Notes under the pieces: model-generated
What the model was told of the DNA's origin: nothing
Database searches by the model: none
Seen by the model: only the letters and a program-made list of their open reading frames with translations
Assembly: GCF_014648195.1 (NCBI RefSeq)
Contig: NZ_BMQQ01000009.1
Span: 30,063 to 63,783 of the forward strand
From: Streptomyces purpureus
GTDB taxonomy: Bacteria; Actinomycetota; Actinomycetes; Streptomycetales; Streptomycetaceae
Direction: 5' to 3'
DNA: 33,721 nt
Part shown: in pieces, positions 16,707 through 26,114 of the stretch
Position numbering within the stretch: the first letter of the stretch is position 1
How the letters are laid out: every line of letters begins with the position of its first letter
Made by a program: the position numbers and the translations under genes

Positions 16707-16941
16707 GCGGGGAGCCTCCTGCCGTAGGTGGGTGCACATGGTCGTCGGGACCATCCTCGCCGCGCGGGAGCGCCCCGGACAATCGGTTAACGGCCGTCTC
16801 GCGCCCGGGGCACCGGCTCCCCGTGGCCGGTTCACGCCGGACCGTCGGAGTGTCGTAGGTCACCCGCCTCCGGTGGTGGTGACCGTGGTGGCTGGGGCAG
16901 GGTGGAGGCCGGAGTCGATCGACGCGAAGGGGCCTGGTGAG
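16707..16941. promoter_or_regulatory. Divergent intergenic region, methyltransferase-like / rhomboid-like
   Basis: These 235 bases must carry promoters for both divergent genes. GGTCACC (16858-16864) and GGTGACC (16878-16884) form a 7-bp inverted repeat spaced by 13 bases, suitable for a dimeric regulator. It lies about 60 bases before the chosen rhomboid-like start. No confident -35/-10 pair is seen. Confidence 0.35.
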
Positions 16942-17694
16942 GTGCGGCGACGTCGGACACCGCCGGACCCGTCCGGCCCCGCGGGCCTCCTCGACGCCCT
17001 CCCGCAGCGGCCGGCGCCGCCCGCCGGGACCGTCATGCGCGGGCGGGTCCCCGTGCCCTTCACCTTCGCCTACGGCGGGGTGCTCCTGGCGACCTCTCTC
17101 TACGCGGAGTTCGGCGACCCCGGCACCGTCGCCGCGCTCCTGGAGGGCTCCAGCACCGACGCCGCCCATCTCGCCCGTACTCCCCTGCTCGTCCTCGTCG
17201 CCAGCGCGCTGTGGATCGCGGGCGGACTCGCCTCGCCGTACGCGCTCGGCTTCGTCGTCGTGCTCGCCGCGCTGGAGCGGCGGGTTGGCGCGGTGCGCAC
17301 CGCGGCCGTGTTCGGCGCGGGGCACGTCGTGGCGACGCTCGCGACCGAGGTGCCGGTCGGGATCTCGGTGTGGGCCGGGCAGTTGCCCGTCTCGTCGCTG
17401 CACCGGCTCGACTACGGCATCAGCTTCGGGCTGCTGGCCTGCACCGGGGCGCTCGCGCTGCTGCTGCGCGCGCCACTGCGCGCCGCGCTGCTCGCCGGGG
17501 TGTCCCTGATGCTCCTCGCGGATCTGCGCGCCTACGAGGACCCGGTCTCCGACTGGGGCCATCTGCTGGCCTTCGTCACCGGCCTCATGTGCTGGTCAGT
17601 CGTGCGTCCCGGGGCAGGGCGTCGAACACCCGCCGAAGGGCGTCGGGACGCTCCCCGTCGGCCGCGACGACGACCCGGTGGTCGTGCGCGATGA
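16942..17694 (+). CDS. Rhomboid-like integral membrane protein
   Basis: The protein has about 250 residues and roughly six hydrophobic segments between residues ~38 and ~220, with a basic tail. It resembles the rhomboid-like membrane proteins common in Streptomyces, with conserved-looking DYGISFGLLA and DWGHLLAFVTG. The Ser in the first and the His in the second occupy places that recall the rhomboid Ser-His dyad, but the classical GxSG is not exact, so proteolytic activity is uncertain. The GTG at 16942 is chosen for the GAAGGGG site about nine bases upstream. ATG 17035 and GTGs near 16873-16888 are in-frame alternatives. The last 110 bases overlap the 3' end of the minus-strand lipoprotein gene; that segment encodes only the Arg/Pro-rich tail after the last membrane helix. 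Confidence 0.75.
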   Translation: MRRRRTPPDPSGPAGLLDALPQRPAPPAGTVMRGRVPVPFTFAYGGVLLATSLYAEFGDPGTVAALLEGSSTDAAHLARTPLLVLVASALWIAGGLASPYALGFVVVLAALERRVGAVRTAAVFGAGHVVATLATEVPVGISVWAGQLPVSSLHRLDYGISFGLLACTGALALLLRAPLRAALLAGVSLMLLADLRAYEDPVSDWGHLLAFVTGLMCWSVVRPGAGRRTPAEGRRDAPRRPRRRPGGRAR

Positions 17695-18127
17695 CGTACT
17701 GGAACCCGTCGAAGACGGTCGGCCCGGTGGGCCGCACGGGCACCCGGGCGTAGGCCGGCGCCTCGAGGGAGGCCCGCAGCCGCGCCACTTCCGCGCCGGT
17801 CATCCGGCCGGTCCGCTCCTGGCCCTTGCCCGTGCGGACGGTCCAGCGGCCGTCGCCGTGGACCCGCAGTTCGTTGCTGACGCCCGCGAACCCGCCGCTG
17901 ACGTTCACCGACACCAGGACCTCGTCCGGGTCGGCGGCCCGCTGGGGCGACGCGGGCGGTGACGTGGCGGGGGAAGGTGACGCGGCCGTGGACGGTGACG
18001 CTGCGGGCGGCGGGGCCGCCGAGGGCGGTGGCGGGGTGTCTCCGGTGGCGCAGCCGCTGATCCCCGCAGCGACCGCGAGCACCAGGGCCATGCCCCATCC
18101 GGCCCGTGTGTTCCCCCCGTTGGTCAT
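17585..18127 (-). CDS. Lipoprotein with emfourin-like (M4 peptidase inhibitor) domain
   Basis: This 180-residue lipoprotein has a signal peptide ending in lipobox ISGC (Cys26). A Pro/Ser/Ala-rich spacer (residues ~30-65) would hold the folded part away from the membrane. The folded domain (~68-178) contains VSGGFAGVSNELRV, then FDGFQYVIAHDHRVVVA, then DALRRVFDAL. This pattern (GGFAG, a central helix, FxY strand, final LRxxxDxL helix) resembles emfourin, a small inhibitor of thermolysin-like M4 peptidases. An M4 peptidase gene lies 5 kb away in this window, so an inhibitor role at the cell surface is plausible but unproven. ATG 18127 lacks a clear ribosome site. An in-frame ATG at 18091 has a GGATGGGG site but would leave almost no charged n-region. 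The 3' end overlaps the rhomboid-like gene. Confidence 0.7.
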   Translation of the reverse strand: MTNGGNTRAGWGMALVLAVAAGISGCATGDTPPPPSAAPPPAASPSTAASPSPATSPPASPQRAADPDEVLVSVNVSGGFAGVSNELRVHGDGRWTVRTGKGQERTGRMTGAEVARLRASLEAPAYARVPVRPTGPTVFDGFQYVIAHDHRVVVAADGERPDALRRVFDALPRDARLTST

Positions 18128-18247
18128 GGCACGAGGATGCCGCCTTCACCCCGTCAGAAACAGCCCCTGTTCCGTACGGCTCCGGCGTACCGGGGCCCGA
18201 TCGCTCAGAGCGAACACCTGTCGGGGAACAATCCCCGGCTCAGCAGC

Positions 18248-18268
18248 ATTGAGTCGGCATAGCTCAAC
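18248..18268 (+). promoter_or_regulatory. HAIR-like HspR operator upstream of lon
   Basis: TTGAGT (18249-18254), seven bases, then GCTCAA (18262-18267) matches the HAIR consensus CTTGAGT-N7-ACTCAAG at 11 of the 12 inner positions. It ends 21 bases before the lon ATG. HspR repression of lon through HAIR is established in Streptomyces, so heat-shock control is the likely role. Confidence 0.85.
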
Positions 18269-18289
18269 TTGACTGCCGAAGGGGAGATC

Positions 18290-20701
<2,412 letters not shown>

Positions 20702-20708
20702 GACGGCC

Positions 20709-20747
20709 CGTGAGGAACGGCGCCCCCTCGGGGGCGCCCTCCTCACG
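20709..20747 (+). terminator. Terminator hairpin after lon
   Basis: The inner stem GCGCCCC (20720-20726) pairs with GGGGCGC (20731-20737), and the outer arms GTGAGG and CCTCAC (20710-20715, 20740-20745) extend it. It starts eight bases after the lon stop and has no T tract. Confidence 0.7.
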
Positions 20748-20765
20748 CGCCTACGCCGGGCGTGG

Positions 20766-20985
20766 CTCACGCCCCGCCGCGCCCCGACCCTGCGGCGGGG
20801 CCGGTCATACGCCCGGCCGCGCCCGGACCCCTGCGGCCCCGGCCTCACCCACCTGCCGCGCCCGGACGCCCCGGCGGGGAGGGGACTCATGCCCGGCCGC
20901 GCCCGGACCCCTGTGGCCCATCCGGGCCTCACGCCCCGCCGCGCCCCGGATCCCTGCGCCCCCCGTCGGCCTCACGCCCCCGCCG
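20766..20985. repeat. Degenerate ~42-nt tandem repeats between lon and the trypsin-like gene
   Basis: Copies begin with a CTCACGCC/TCATGCCC-type motif near 20766, 20805, 20844, 20886, 20928 and 20971 (spacing 39-43 bases). Most continue with GCCGCGCCCGGACCCCTGCG-like sequence. The last copy is partial and runs into the stop codon of the minus-strand peptidase gene. No coding potential is evident. Confidence 0.65.
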
Positions 20986-21763
20986 CCTTCTCGTACAGCT
21001 CGCGCGCCCGCGCGTCGAAGACGACCGCCGTGGACTCGGTGTCCGTCTCGCCGCCGCTGAGCACCCCGATCAGACGGCCCGGGTGGCGGGCGTCGCGGTA
21101 GTCCGCGAGCCAGGGGCTGCCGCTCGTGCCGTCCCAGAAACCCGCGCACTCCATCCGCATCGAGCCGTCCAGCTCCGGGTCGGGGGAGGTGTCGGTGGTG
21201 CAGGAGACCGGCGTGCCCGAAGGGTTGTGGTCCTCGTTCGGGTAGCCGACGACCGTCACCCGGCGGTGCGCCGGGGAGGCCCAGTCGGCCTCGGCGCCGC
21301 CGACGACCTGCTGCACACTGCGGCCCCGCTCGTCCGGTTCCAGGGTCAGGAAGGCGTAGTCGACGGCGTCGTCCCCGTCGTCCCGCCATCCGTCGTCGAC
21401 CTGGACCGCGCGGACCTTCCAGCTGCCGTACGGGCGGGTGCCCGGGTCTGCGCCGCGGTAGCCGGGCACGAAGGAGAAGTCCTCGGCGTAGGCGCCGTCC
21501 GTGAAGACACAGTGCGCCGCGGTCGCCACGACGTCGCCGCGCGGACTGTCCACGACGCTCGCCGTGCACCAGTGGCCGTCCTCGTCGGCCAGGACGCCCA
21601 CCGACGGCAGTCCCACCCCTGGCGCGGCGGCTCTCCCCGGAGTGGGGGAGGGCAGCCGCGGCACCGGTGGCGGACCGGTGCGCGCGGGGGCCGCGCAGGC
21701 GGTGGCGCTCGTCAGCACGGCGGCGACGGACCAGAGCAGAAGCCTCTTCCCGTACACGTACAT
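20972..21763 (-). CDS. Secreted trypsin-like serine peptidase
   Basis: This ~263-residue exported peptidase has an S1-family catalytic triad. The His lies in VVATAAHCVF, the Asp in DAVDYAFLTL and the Ser in GTSGSPW. Paired cysteines (WCTAS with AAHC; SCTTD with MECAG) fit extracellular disulfides. The N-terminus (MYVYGKRLLLWSVAAVLTSA) is a signal peptide followed by TACAAP. The Cys could make it a lipoprotein, but the lipobox is weak, so simple secretion is also possible. ATG 21763 is preferred for the AAGGA eight bases upstream; the ATG at 21772 is in frame but has GG directly against it. The gene ends inside a degenerate repeat block facing lon. Substrate preference cannot be read. Confidence 0.88.
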   Translation of the reverse strand: MYVYGKRLLLWSVAAVLTSATACAAPARTGPPPVPRLPSPTPGRAAAPGVGLPSVGVLADEDGHWCTASVVDSPRGDVVATAAHCVFTDGAYAEDFSFVPGYRGADPGTRPYGSWKVRAVQVDDGWRDDGDDAVDYAFLTLEPDERGRSVQQVVGGAEADWASPAHRRVTVVGYPNEDHNPSGTPVSCTTDTSPDPELDGSMRMECAGFWDGTSGSPWLADYRDARHPGRLIGVLSGGETDTESTAVVFDARARELYEKAAGA

Positions 21764-21780
21764 GCGTCTCATCCTTACCC

Positions 21781-21816
21781 ACCCGCCTGTGAACCCGCCG
21801 GTGAACCCGCCTGTCA
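21781..21816. repeat. Three 12-bp tandem repeats upstream of the peptidase gene
   Basis: ACCCGCCTGTGA, ACCCGCCGGTGA and ACCCGCCTGTCA follow one another exactly, starting 18 bases upstream of the peptidase start. They sit in the short gap to the upstream regulator gene and could be a protein-binding array or a slippage product. Confidence 0.75.
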
Positions 21817-21845
21817 AGCAGCCTGGGAAGTCCCGGCCGTGGCCG

Positions 21846-22886
21846 TCACACGTCCAGCCACCCGCGCAGCGTGGCCCGCGCGCCCGCCTGGAAGCGGGTC
21901 TCCGCGTCCAGCGCCTCCAGGAGCCGGCTGATCCGGCGGCGCGCGGTGTGCACATGCACGCCGAGGCGCCGGGCGATGGCCTCGTCCTTCAGCCCGGCCG
22001 CGAGCAGCCCGAGCAGTTCCCGCTGCCCCTCGGACAGTTCGCCGTCCCCGTCGCCGGTGGCGCCGCCGCCCGCGCCGCCCAGCGGGGTGGCCCGTTCCCA
22101 CACCGTCTCGAAGAGCGGCAGCAGCGCGTTGTGCAGCAGGCAGTCGCCGACGACCAGCGCCGAGGCGGTCGCGTCGGCGGCTCCGCTGGGCGGCAGCAGG
22201 GTGATCCGCCGGTCGACGGCGATGAGTTTGGTGGGGACGCCGGAGGCGACCCGGGCCCGCAGGCCCCGCTCCACCAGCGCCGTCAGGGACCGCATCCGGC
22301 CCGGGTAGCCGAGCGCCGTCCGGTCGAGCACGGTCCGTACCCGTACGCCGCGCTCCAGCAGCGCCTCGACGTCAAGGCCCGGGGTGCGGGAGGTGCCGTC
22401 GCCCGGCTGCCCGCCGGTGTACGGCGGCCGGTCCAGGATGGCCACCTCGTGCTCGGCCAGGGCCAGCAGGTACGCGGCCCGCTCACCGATCGCTCGCGGG
22501 CCGGTGACCACTTCGATCCCGCCGTCGGCGGCGCTCGGCGAGAGGGAGGTCAGCCGTCCGGCGAGCTGGTCGGCGGACATCCGCAGGCGCTCAAGCTCCG
22601 CGGAGCGCAGGTGGAGTTCAGCCTGTCTTCGGTGGATCAGCGTACGGATCGCGGCGGCCGGCGCCGCCGGGTGCGGCAGCCCGCCCTGGTCGGAGGGCGA
22701 GGCGAAACCGTGCTCGACCAGCCGGTCGAGTGCGCTCTGCAGCCGGTCCCGCGGCAGTGCGAGCAGGACCGCCAACTCCTCGGTCCCGCACGCCCGTTCC
22801 TGTAACAGCGCCTCGTACGCGCGCTCCTCGGCCGCCCCCAGGCCCAGAGTTCGCAACTCCCCCTCGATCATGGGGTGGATTCTCAC
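21846..22886 (-). CDS. TrmB-like / LuxR-type HTH transcriptional regulator
   Basis: This 346-residue regulator has two DNA-binding-type domains. Residues ~10-65 form a TrmB-like winged helix (LGLGAAEERAYEALLQERAC, LALPRDRLQSALDRLVEHGF). A helical linker and a phospholipase-D-like regulatory region (~125-260, with RVRTVLDR and KLIAVDRRITLL) follow. Residues ~285-340 are a LuxR-type helix-turn-helix (LSEGQRELLGLLAAGLKDEA). GTG 22886 is preferred for GAAGG just upstream; ATG 22871 is in frame. Leu28 is encoded by TTA (22803-22805), so translation probably depends on bldA. It is divergent from the M4 peptidase gene with a perfect 8-bp-arm palindrome between them, and is followed by the trypsin-like gene, so control of secreted proteolysis is a reasonable guess. 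The ligand is unknown. Confidence 0.85.
   Translation of the reverse strand: MRIHPMIEGELRTLGLGAAEERAYEALLQERACGTEELAVLLALPRDRLQSALDRLVEHGFASPSDQGGLPHPAAPAAAIRTLIHRRQAELHLRSAELERLRMSADQLAGRLTSLSPSAADGGIEVVTGPRAIGERAAYLLALAEHEVAILDRPPYTGGQPGDGTSRTPGLDVEALLERGVRVRTVLDRTALGYPGRMRSLTALVERGLRARVASGVPTKLIAVDRRITLLPPSGAADATASALVVGDCLLHNALLPLFETVWERATPLGGAGGGATGDGDGELSEGQRELLGLLAAGLKDEAIARRLGVHVHTARRRISRLLEALDAETRFQAGARATLRGWLDV
22803..22805 (-). other. In-frame TTA (bldA) codon in the TrmB/LuxR-type regulator
   Basis: On the minus strand TTA encodes Leu28 (numbered from GTG 22886) within YEALLQERA. As in many Streptomyces regulators, this would tie expression to developmental bldA tRNA levels. Confidence 0.9.
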
Positions 22887-22898
22887 GCCGCCTTCACG

Positions 22899-22916
22899 AC
22901 GCACACAAGTGTGCGT
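22899..22916. promoter_or_regulatory. Palindromic operator candidate between regulator and M4 genes
   Basis: ACGCACAC (22899-22906) and GTGTGCGT (22909-22916) form perfect 8-bp arms around AA. It lies 12 bases upstream of the regulator GTG and ~106 bases before the M4 start, a natural site for autoregulation and for control of the divergent peptidase gene. Confidence 0.6.
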
Positions 22917-23022
22917 GTCCACTACTGAACACCGGCTCAGCATTGAACGGCCGATACCCCACCTGTTGCATGGTCATGACCACCTGAAAGTGCCTGACCA
23001 GCATGTGGGAGGGGTACGTTCT

Positions 23023-25836
23023 GTGCGCACGTACAGGAGAAAGACGACCGGTTCACGGCGGGCCGGAGCGGGGGTGGCGGCGCTGCTCGGCGCCGCCGGG
23101 CTCCTGATCACCGCGGTACCGGCACAGGCGGCGGCGACACCGCCGCCGGCCACCGGTGTCGTACCGGCCACCGACACGGAGACCCCGGCGCTCGTCGAAG
23201 GGATCCGGGAGCCGGTCGACGCGAAGGCCGCCCCGGCCGACGCGGCCCGCGAGCATCTCGCCGCCAAGGAGAGCCGCTACCGGATCGCCGAGCCCGCGCG
23301 TGACCTCGCCCCGCTGCGCACGGTCGCGCAGGACGGCAAGGAGACCGTACGGCTCCAGCAGAAGCACCGCGGCGTCCCCGTCCTCGGTGGGCAGTACGTG
23401 GTCCGGATGGAGACCAAGGACGGCACACGGGTCGTCACCGGCACCTCCGGGAAGTACTTCACCGAACTGACCGCGGGCACCGAGCCGTCGGTCGACCAGG
23501 AGACGGCCGTGCGCCGCGCGGTCGCCGCGACCGCCCGCGGGCTCGGCGGCAAGAAGCTCACCCGGGCCGACGCGGTGAAACGGCAGGGCGCCTCGTCCGA
23601 GAGGGCGGCCGCGCTCAGCGGTACCGCGCGCGGCCTCGTCGTCATCCCGCGCGGCGAGGGCGTGCTCGCCCACCATGTCACCGTACGCGGCGCGGACCCG
23701 GCGACCGGGGAGCCCGTCCTGCGGCAGGTGTACGTCGACGCGAAGGCCGGCTACCCGGTCCTCGAGTACAGCGGCATCAAGACGATCGCCGGCGCCCGGC
23801 AGCCGGGCGGGAAGCCCCCGGCCGCGGCCGCCGCCGCCACGGCGCACCCCGGTTCCGAGGGCAGCGGCGTCCTCCTGGACGGCACCAAGGTCCCGCTGAA
23901 CGTCTACCGCGACACCACCCGCGACCAGTACGTCATGGTCGACCACGCGCGGATGGCCGACGGCACCAAGGGCACCCTCTCCACCTGGGACGCCACGGGC
24001 CGCGACGTGAGCGAGGCGGCCGGTGCCTGGCCCAGCGGCATCAAGGAGGTCGGCTCCGCCACCGCCGACTTCGGCAAGGAGGCCACCGACAAGGGCGCGG
24101 TCGACGCGCACTGGGCGGCCGGCCAGGTCTACGACTACTACAAGCGGCAGCACGGCCGGGACGGGCTCGACGGGCGCGGCTCGTCGTTCAACTCGCTCGT
24201 CGGCGTCACCGAGTTCGGCCAGCCGTACGTCAACGCCTTCTGGGACGGCCAGAAGATGGTGTACGGCTCCGGCGACGAGGAGTACAAGCCGCTGTCGGCC
24301 GACCTCGACGTCGTCGGGCACGAGATGACCCACGGTGTCGTCGAGAACACCGCCAACCTGGTCTACGCGGGCCAGTCCGGCGCCCTCAACGAAGCCATCG
24401 CGGACTACTTCGGCAACGCCGTCGACGTCGCCGTCGCCGGCCGCTCCATGAGCGACCCGGACGCGGGCCTCATCGGCGAGAACCTCTGCCGCACCACCGC
24501 GCCCCGCGACTGCGCGCTGCGCGACCTCAACGACGGCGCGAGCACGTCCAAGAACTTCCTCGGCGTCGCCTTCGGCACCGACAACGGCGGCGTGCACCTC
24601 AACTCGACCATCTTCTCCGGCGCGCTGTGGGACATGCGCCAGGACATGGGCGCCGAGCTCGCCGACCGGATCGTCTACCGGGCGCTGTCCTCGTACATGA
24701 CCCCGCTGGACGGCTTCACCGAGGGCCGGGCGGCGGTGCTCGCCGCGGCGAAGGAGCTCGGGGCCTCCACGAAGCAGCTGTCGGTCACCAAGCGGTCCTT
24801 CGCGGCCCACGGCATCGTCCCCGGCTGGGAGAAGGCCCTCGGCGTCGACACCGACGTCCTCTTCCGCAAGCTCAACACCGCCGGCACGGGCGTCGGAGCG
24901 GGCGGCGGCTGGTGGACCGTCTCCAAGTCGAACGACGACGGCTCCGAGCCGTACTCGGTCTACGCGGGCCGGGCCAACGGCACCGGTACACCCAGGCTGA
25001 TCAGCCCCAACGACGGGCGCTTCCACGTCTACCCGGCGACCGACGGCAAGACGGTGGTCTGGGCGGCGTACGGCCCGACCAGCCTGGACATCCTCTCCCG
25101 GCCGCTGGCGGGCGGCCCGATCAAGAAGCTGTACACGTCCACCACGGACATCTCCGGGCTGCGCTACGAGAACGGCGTCGCCGTCTTCGAGACGTACGAC
25201 CTCTTCGGCGGCCGGCACGTCGGCTTCCTGCGCCCTGGCGACCGCGAGCCCGCCTTCGTGGACGGCGGCCGCTACCACCTGGCGACCGCGCTGCCCTCGA
25301 TCAGCAAGGGGAAGATCGCGTACGCCAAGCTGTACCCGGGCGAGAGCGGCGACTACCGGCTCGGGGTCGAGATCTACGACCTCGCCACCGGCAAGGCGAC
25401 CCTGACCGAGCAGCTCGGCGAGCCCCAGGGCCTCGGCCAGACCGGCATCAACGGCAGCCACGTCTTCTGGCTCGCCGACGAACTGACCGACGACGACGGC
25501 CAGATGGCGATCCGCCGGGCCGACCTGGACGGCACCAACGCCTTCGACATCAGCGGCGAGGCCAAGCCGGGTGCCCTGATCGCCGCCGACCTCACCGTCT
25601 CGGAGACGTCGGTCACGGTCAGCTCCCAGCTCCCGGCCCTCTCCTGGAACAACGAGTCGCTCTCCAAGCTCTGGCAGCTGACCACGGACGGCGCGCAGCG
25701 CGAGCGGGTCTCCTGCAACCGCGGCGAGCAGCTGTCCCCGGCGGCGGCCGGTGACCGCCAGGTCATCTGGATCGACGCCACCACCGGCTGGACCGACCTC
25801 ACCACCCGCACCCGCCCCGCGGGCCGCTGCGGCTGA
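23023..25836 (+). CDS. Secreted M4 (thermolysin-like) metallopeptidase with propeller-like C-terminus
   Basis: This 937-residue secreted protein has an Arg-rich signal peptide ending near VPAQAAA (residues 1-37) and an FTP/PepSY-type propeptide (~75-270). The M4 catalytic domain (~285-600) carries zinc motif H433-E-M-T-H437, third ligand E457 in GALNEAIAD, and a downstream VHLNSTIFSGALW containing the expected active-site His. Beyond ~610 an extra ~325 residues have repeating beta-strand blocks (WWTVSKSND, KTVVWAAYG, VAVFETYDL, KIAYAKLYPG, HVFWLADEL, RQVIWIDATT) suggesting a beta-propeller for substrate or surface binding. GTG 23023 has GGGAGGGG eight bases upstream. The gene is divergent from the TTA-containing regulator. 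The emfourin-like lipoprotein elsewhere in the window is a candidate inhibitor. The peptidase call is firm; the propeller is inferred from pattern. Confidence 0.93.
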   Translation: MRTYRRKTTGSRRAGAGVAALLGAAGLLITAVPAQAAATPPPATGVVPATDTETPALVEGIREPVDAKAAPADAAREHLAAKESRYRIAEPARDLAPLRTVAQDGKETVRLQQKHRGVPVLGGQYVVRMETKDGTRVVTGTSGKYFTELTAGTEPSVDQETAVRRAVAATARGLGGKKLTRADAVKRQGASSERAAALSGTARGLVVIPRGEGVLAHHVTVRGADPATGEPVLRQVYVDAKAGYPVLEYSGIKTIAGARQPGGKPPAAAAAATAHPGSEGSGVLLDGTKVPLNVYRDTTRDQYVMVDHARMADGTKGTLSTWDATGRDVSEAAGAWPSGIKEVGSATADFGKEATDKGAVDAHWAAGQVYDYYKRQHGRDGLDGRGSSFNSLVGVTEFGQPYVNAFWDGQKMVYGSGDEEYKPLSADLDVVGHEMTHGVVENTANLVYAGQSGALNEAIADYFGNAVDVAVAGRSMSDPDAGLIGENLCRTTAPRDCALRDLNDGASTSKNFLGVAFGTDNGGVHLNSTIFSGALWDMRQDMGAELADRIVYRALSSYMTPLDGFTEGRAAVLAAAKELGASTKQLSVTKRSFAAHGIVPGWEKALGVDTDVLFRKLNTAGTGVGAGGGWWTVSKSNDDGSEPYSVYAGRANGTGTPRLISPNDGRFHVYPATDGKTVVWAAYGPTSLDILSRPLAGGPIKKLYTSTTDISGLRYENGVAVFETYDLFGGRHVGFLRPGDREPAFVDGGRYHLATALPSISKGKIAYAKLYPGESGDYRLGVEIYDLATGKATLTEQLGEPQGLGQTGINGSHVFWLADELTDDDGQMAIRRADLDGTNAFDISGEAKPGALIAADLTVSETSVTVSSQLPALSWNNESLSKLWQLTTDGAQRERVSCNRGEQLSPAAAGDRQVIWIDATTGWTDLTTRTRPAGRCG

Positions 25837-25855
25837 CCGGCCCCGCACAGACCAG

Positions 25856-25883
25856 GACCCCCGGCGCCCGTGCGCCGGGGGTC
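25856..25883 (+). terminator. Terminator after the M4 peptidase gene
   Basis: A perfect 12-bp stem (25856-25867 with 25872-25883) has a CCGT loop and begins 19 bases after the stop. Its core is nearly identical to the hairpin at 26067-26102. Confidence 0.88.
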
Positions 25884-26066
25884 CGCCGTGCGGGCGCCTA
25901 GCAGAACCAGACCTGTGGGGAACCCGGCCGTGGGATCGAACTCCCGCTCGGCGAGACGAAGCGGGCCACGGTCTGCAAGGCCCAGCTGTAGAACGCCTCG
26001 GGGCTGTCGCCGCGCCGCCGGACCAGGCAAGGGAGCTGCGTCGGTCCGCCGGCCGTCCTGCCCGCG
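25884..26066. other. Orphan segment between twin terminators, possible gene remnant
   Basis: No gene can be supported. On the minus strand one frame running to the TAG at 25898-25900 reads FYSWALQTVARFVSPSG and ends PQVWFC. Its third positions are mostly G/C, but it has no usable start after the hairpin that precedes it. It may be the decayed 3' end of a lost gene or chance. Confidence 0.25.
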
Positions 26067-26102
26067 CGAAGGCCCCCGGCGCCCGTACGCCGGGGGCCTT
26101 CG
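26067..26102 (-). terminator. Terminator after the GH25 lysozyme gene
   Basis: A perfect 15-bp stem (26067-26081 with 26088-26102) has a six-base loop and lies 12 bases beyond the lysozyme stop on the minus strand. Its central 24 bases match the hairpin at 25858-25881 with one difference. Confidence 0.88.
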
Positions 26103-26114
26103 CCGAGGTCGGGG

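Noticed and set aside
20702..20971. Open frames through the GC-rich repeat block after lon
   Set aside because: The reading is Pro/Arg/Ala low-complexity from repeats, without a ribosome site or conserved motif.
25935..25965. tRNA T-arm-like sequence (GTTCGATCCC on the minus strand)
   Set aside because: The T stem does not pair over five bases, and no anticodon or acceptor arm could be fitted around it.
25898..26000. Minus-strand frame ending in PQVWFC as a new RiPP precursor with a C-terminal Cys
   Set aside because: There is no start codon or ribosome site giving a leader, and no lanthipeptide or thioamitide enzyme gene is nearby. Kept only as a possible gene remnant.
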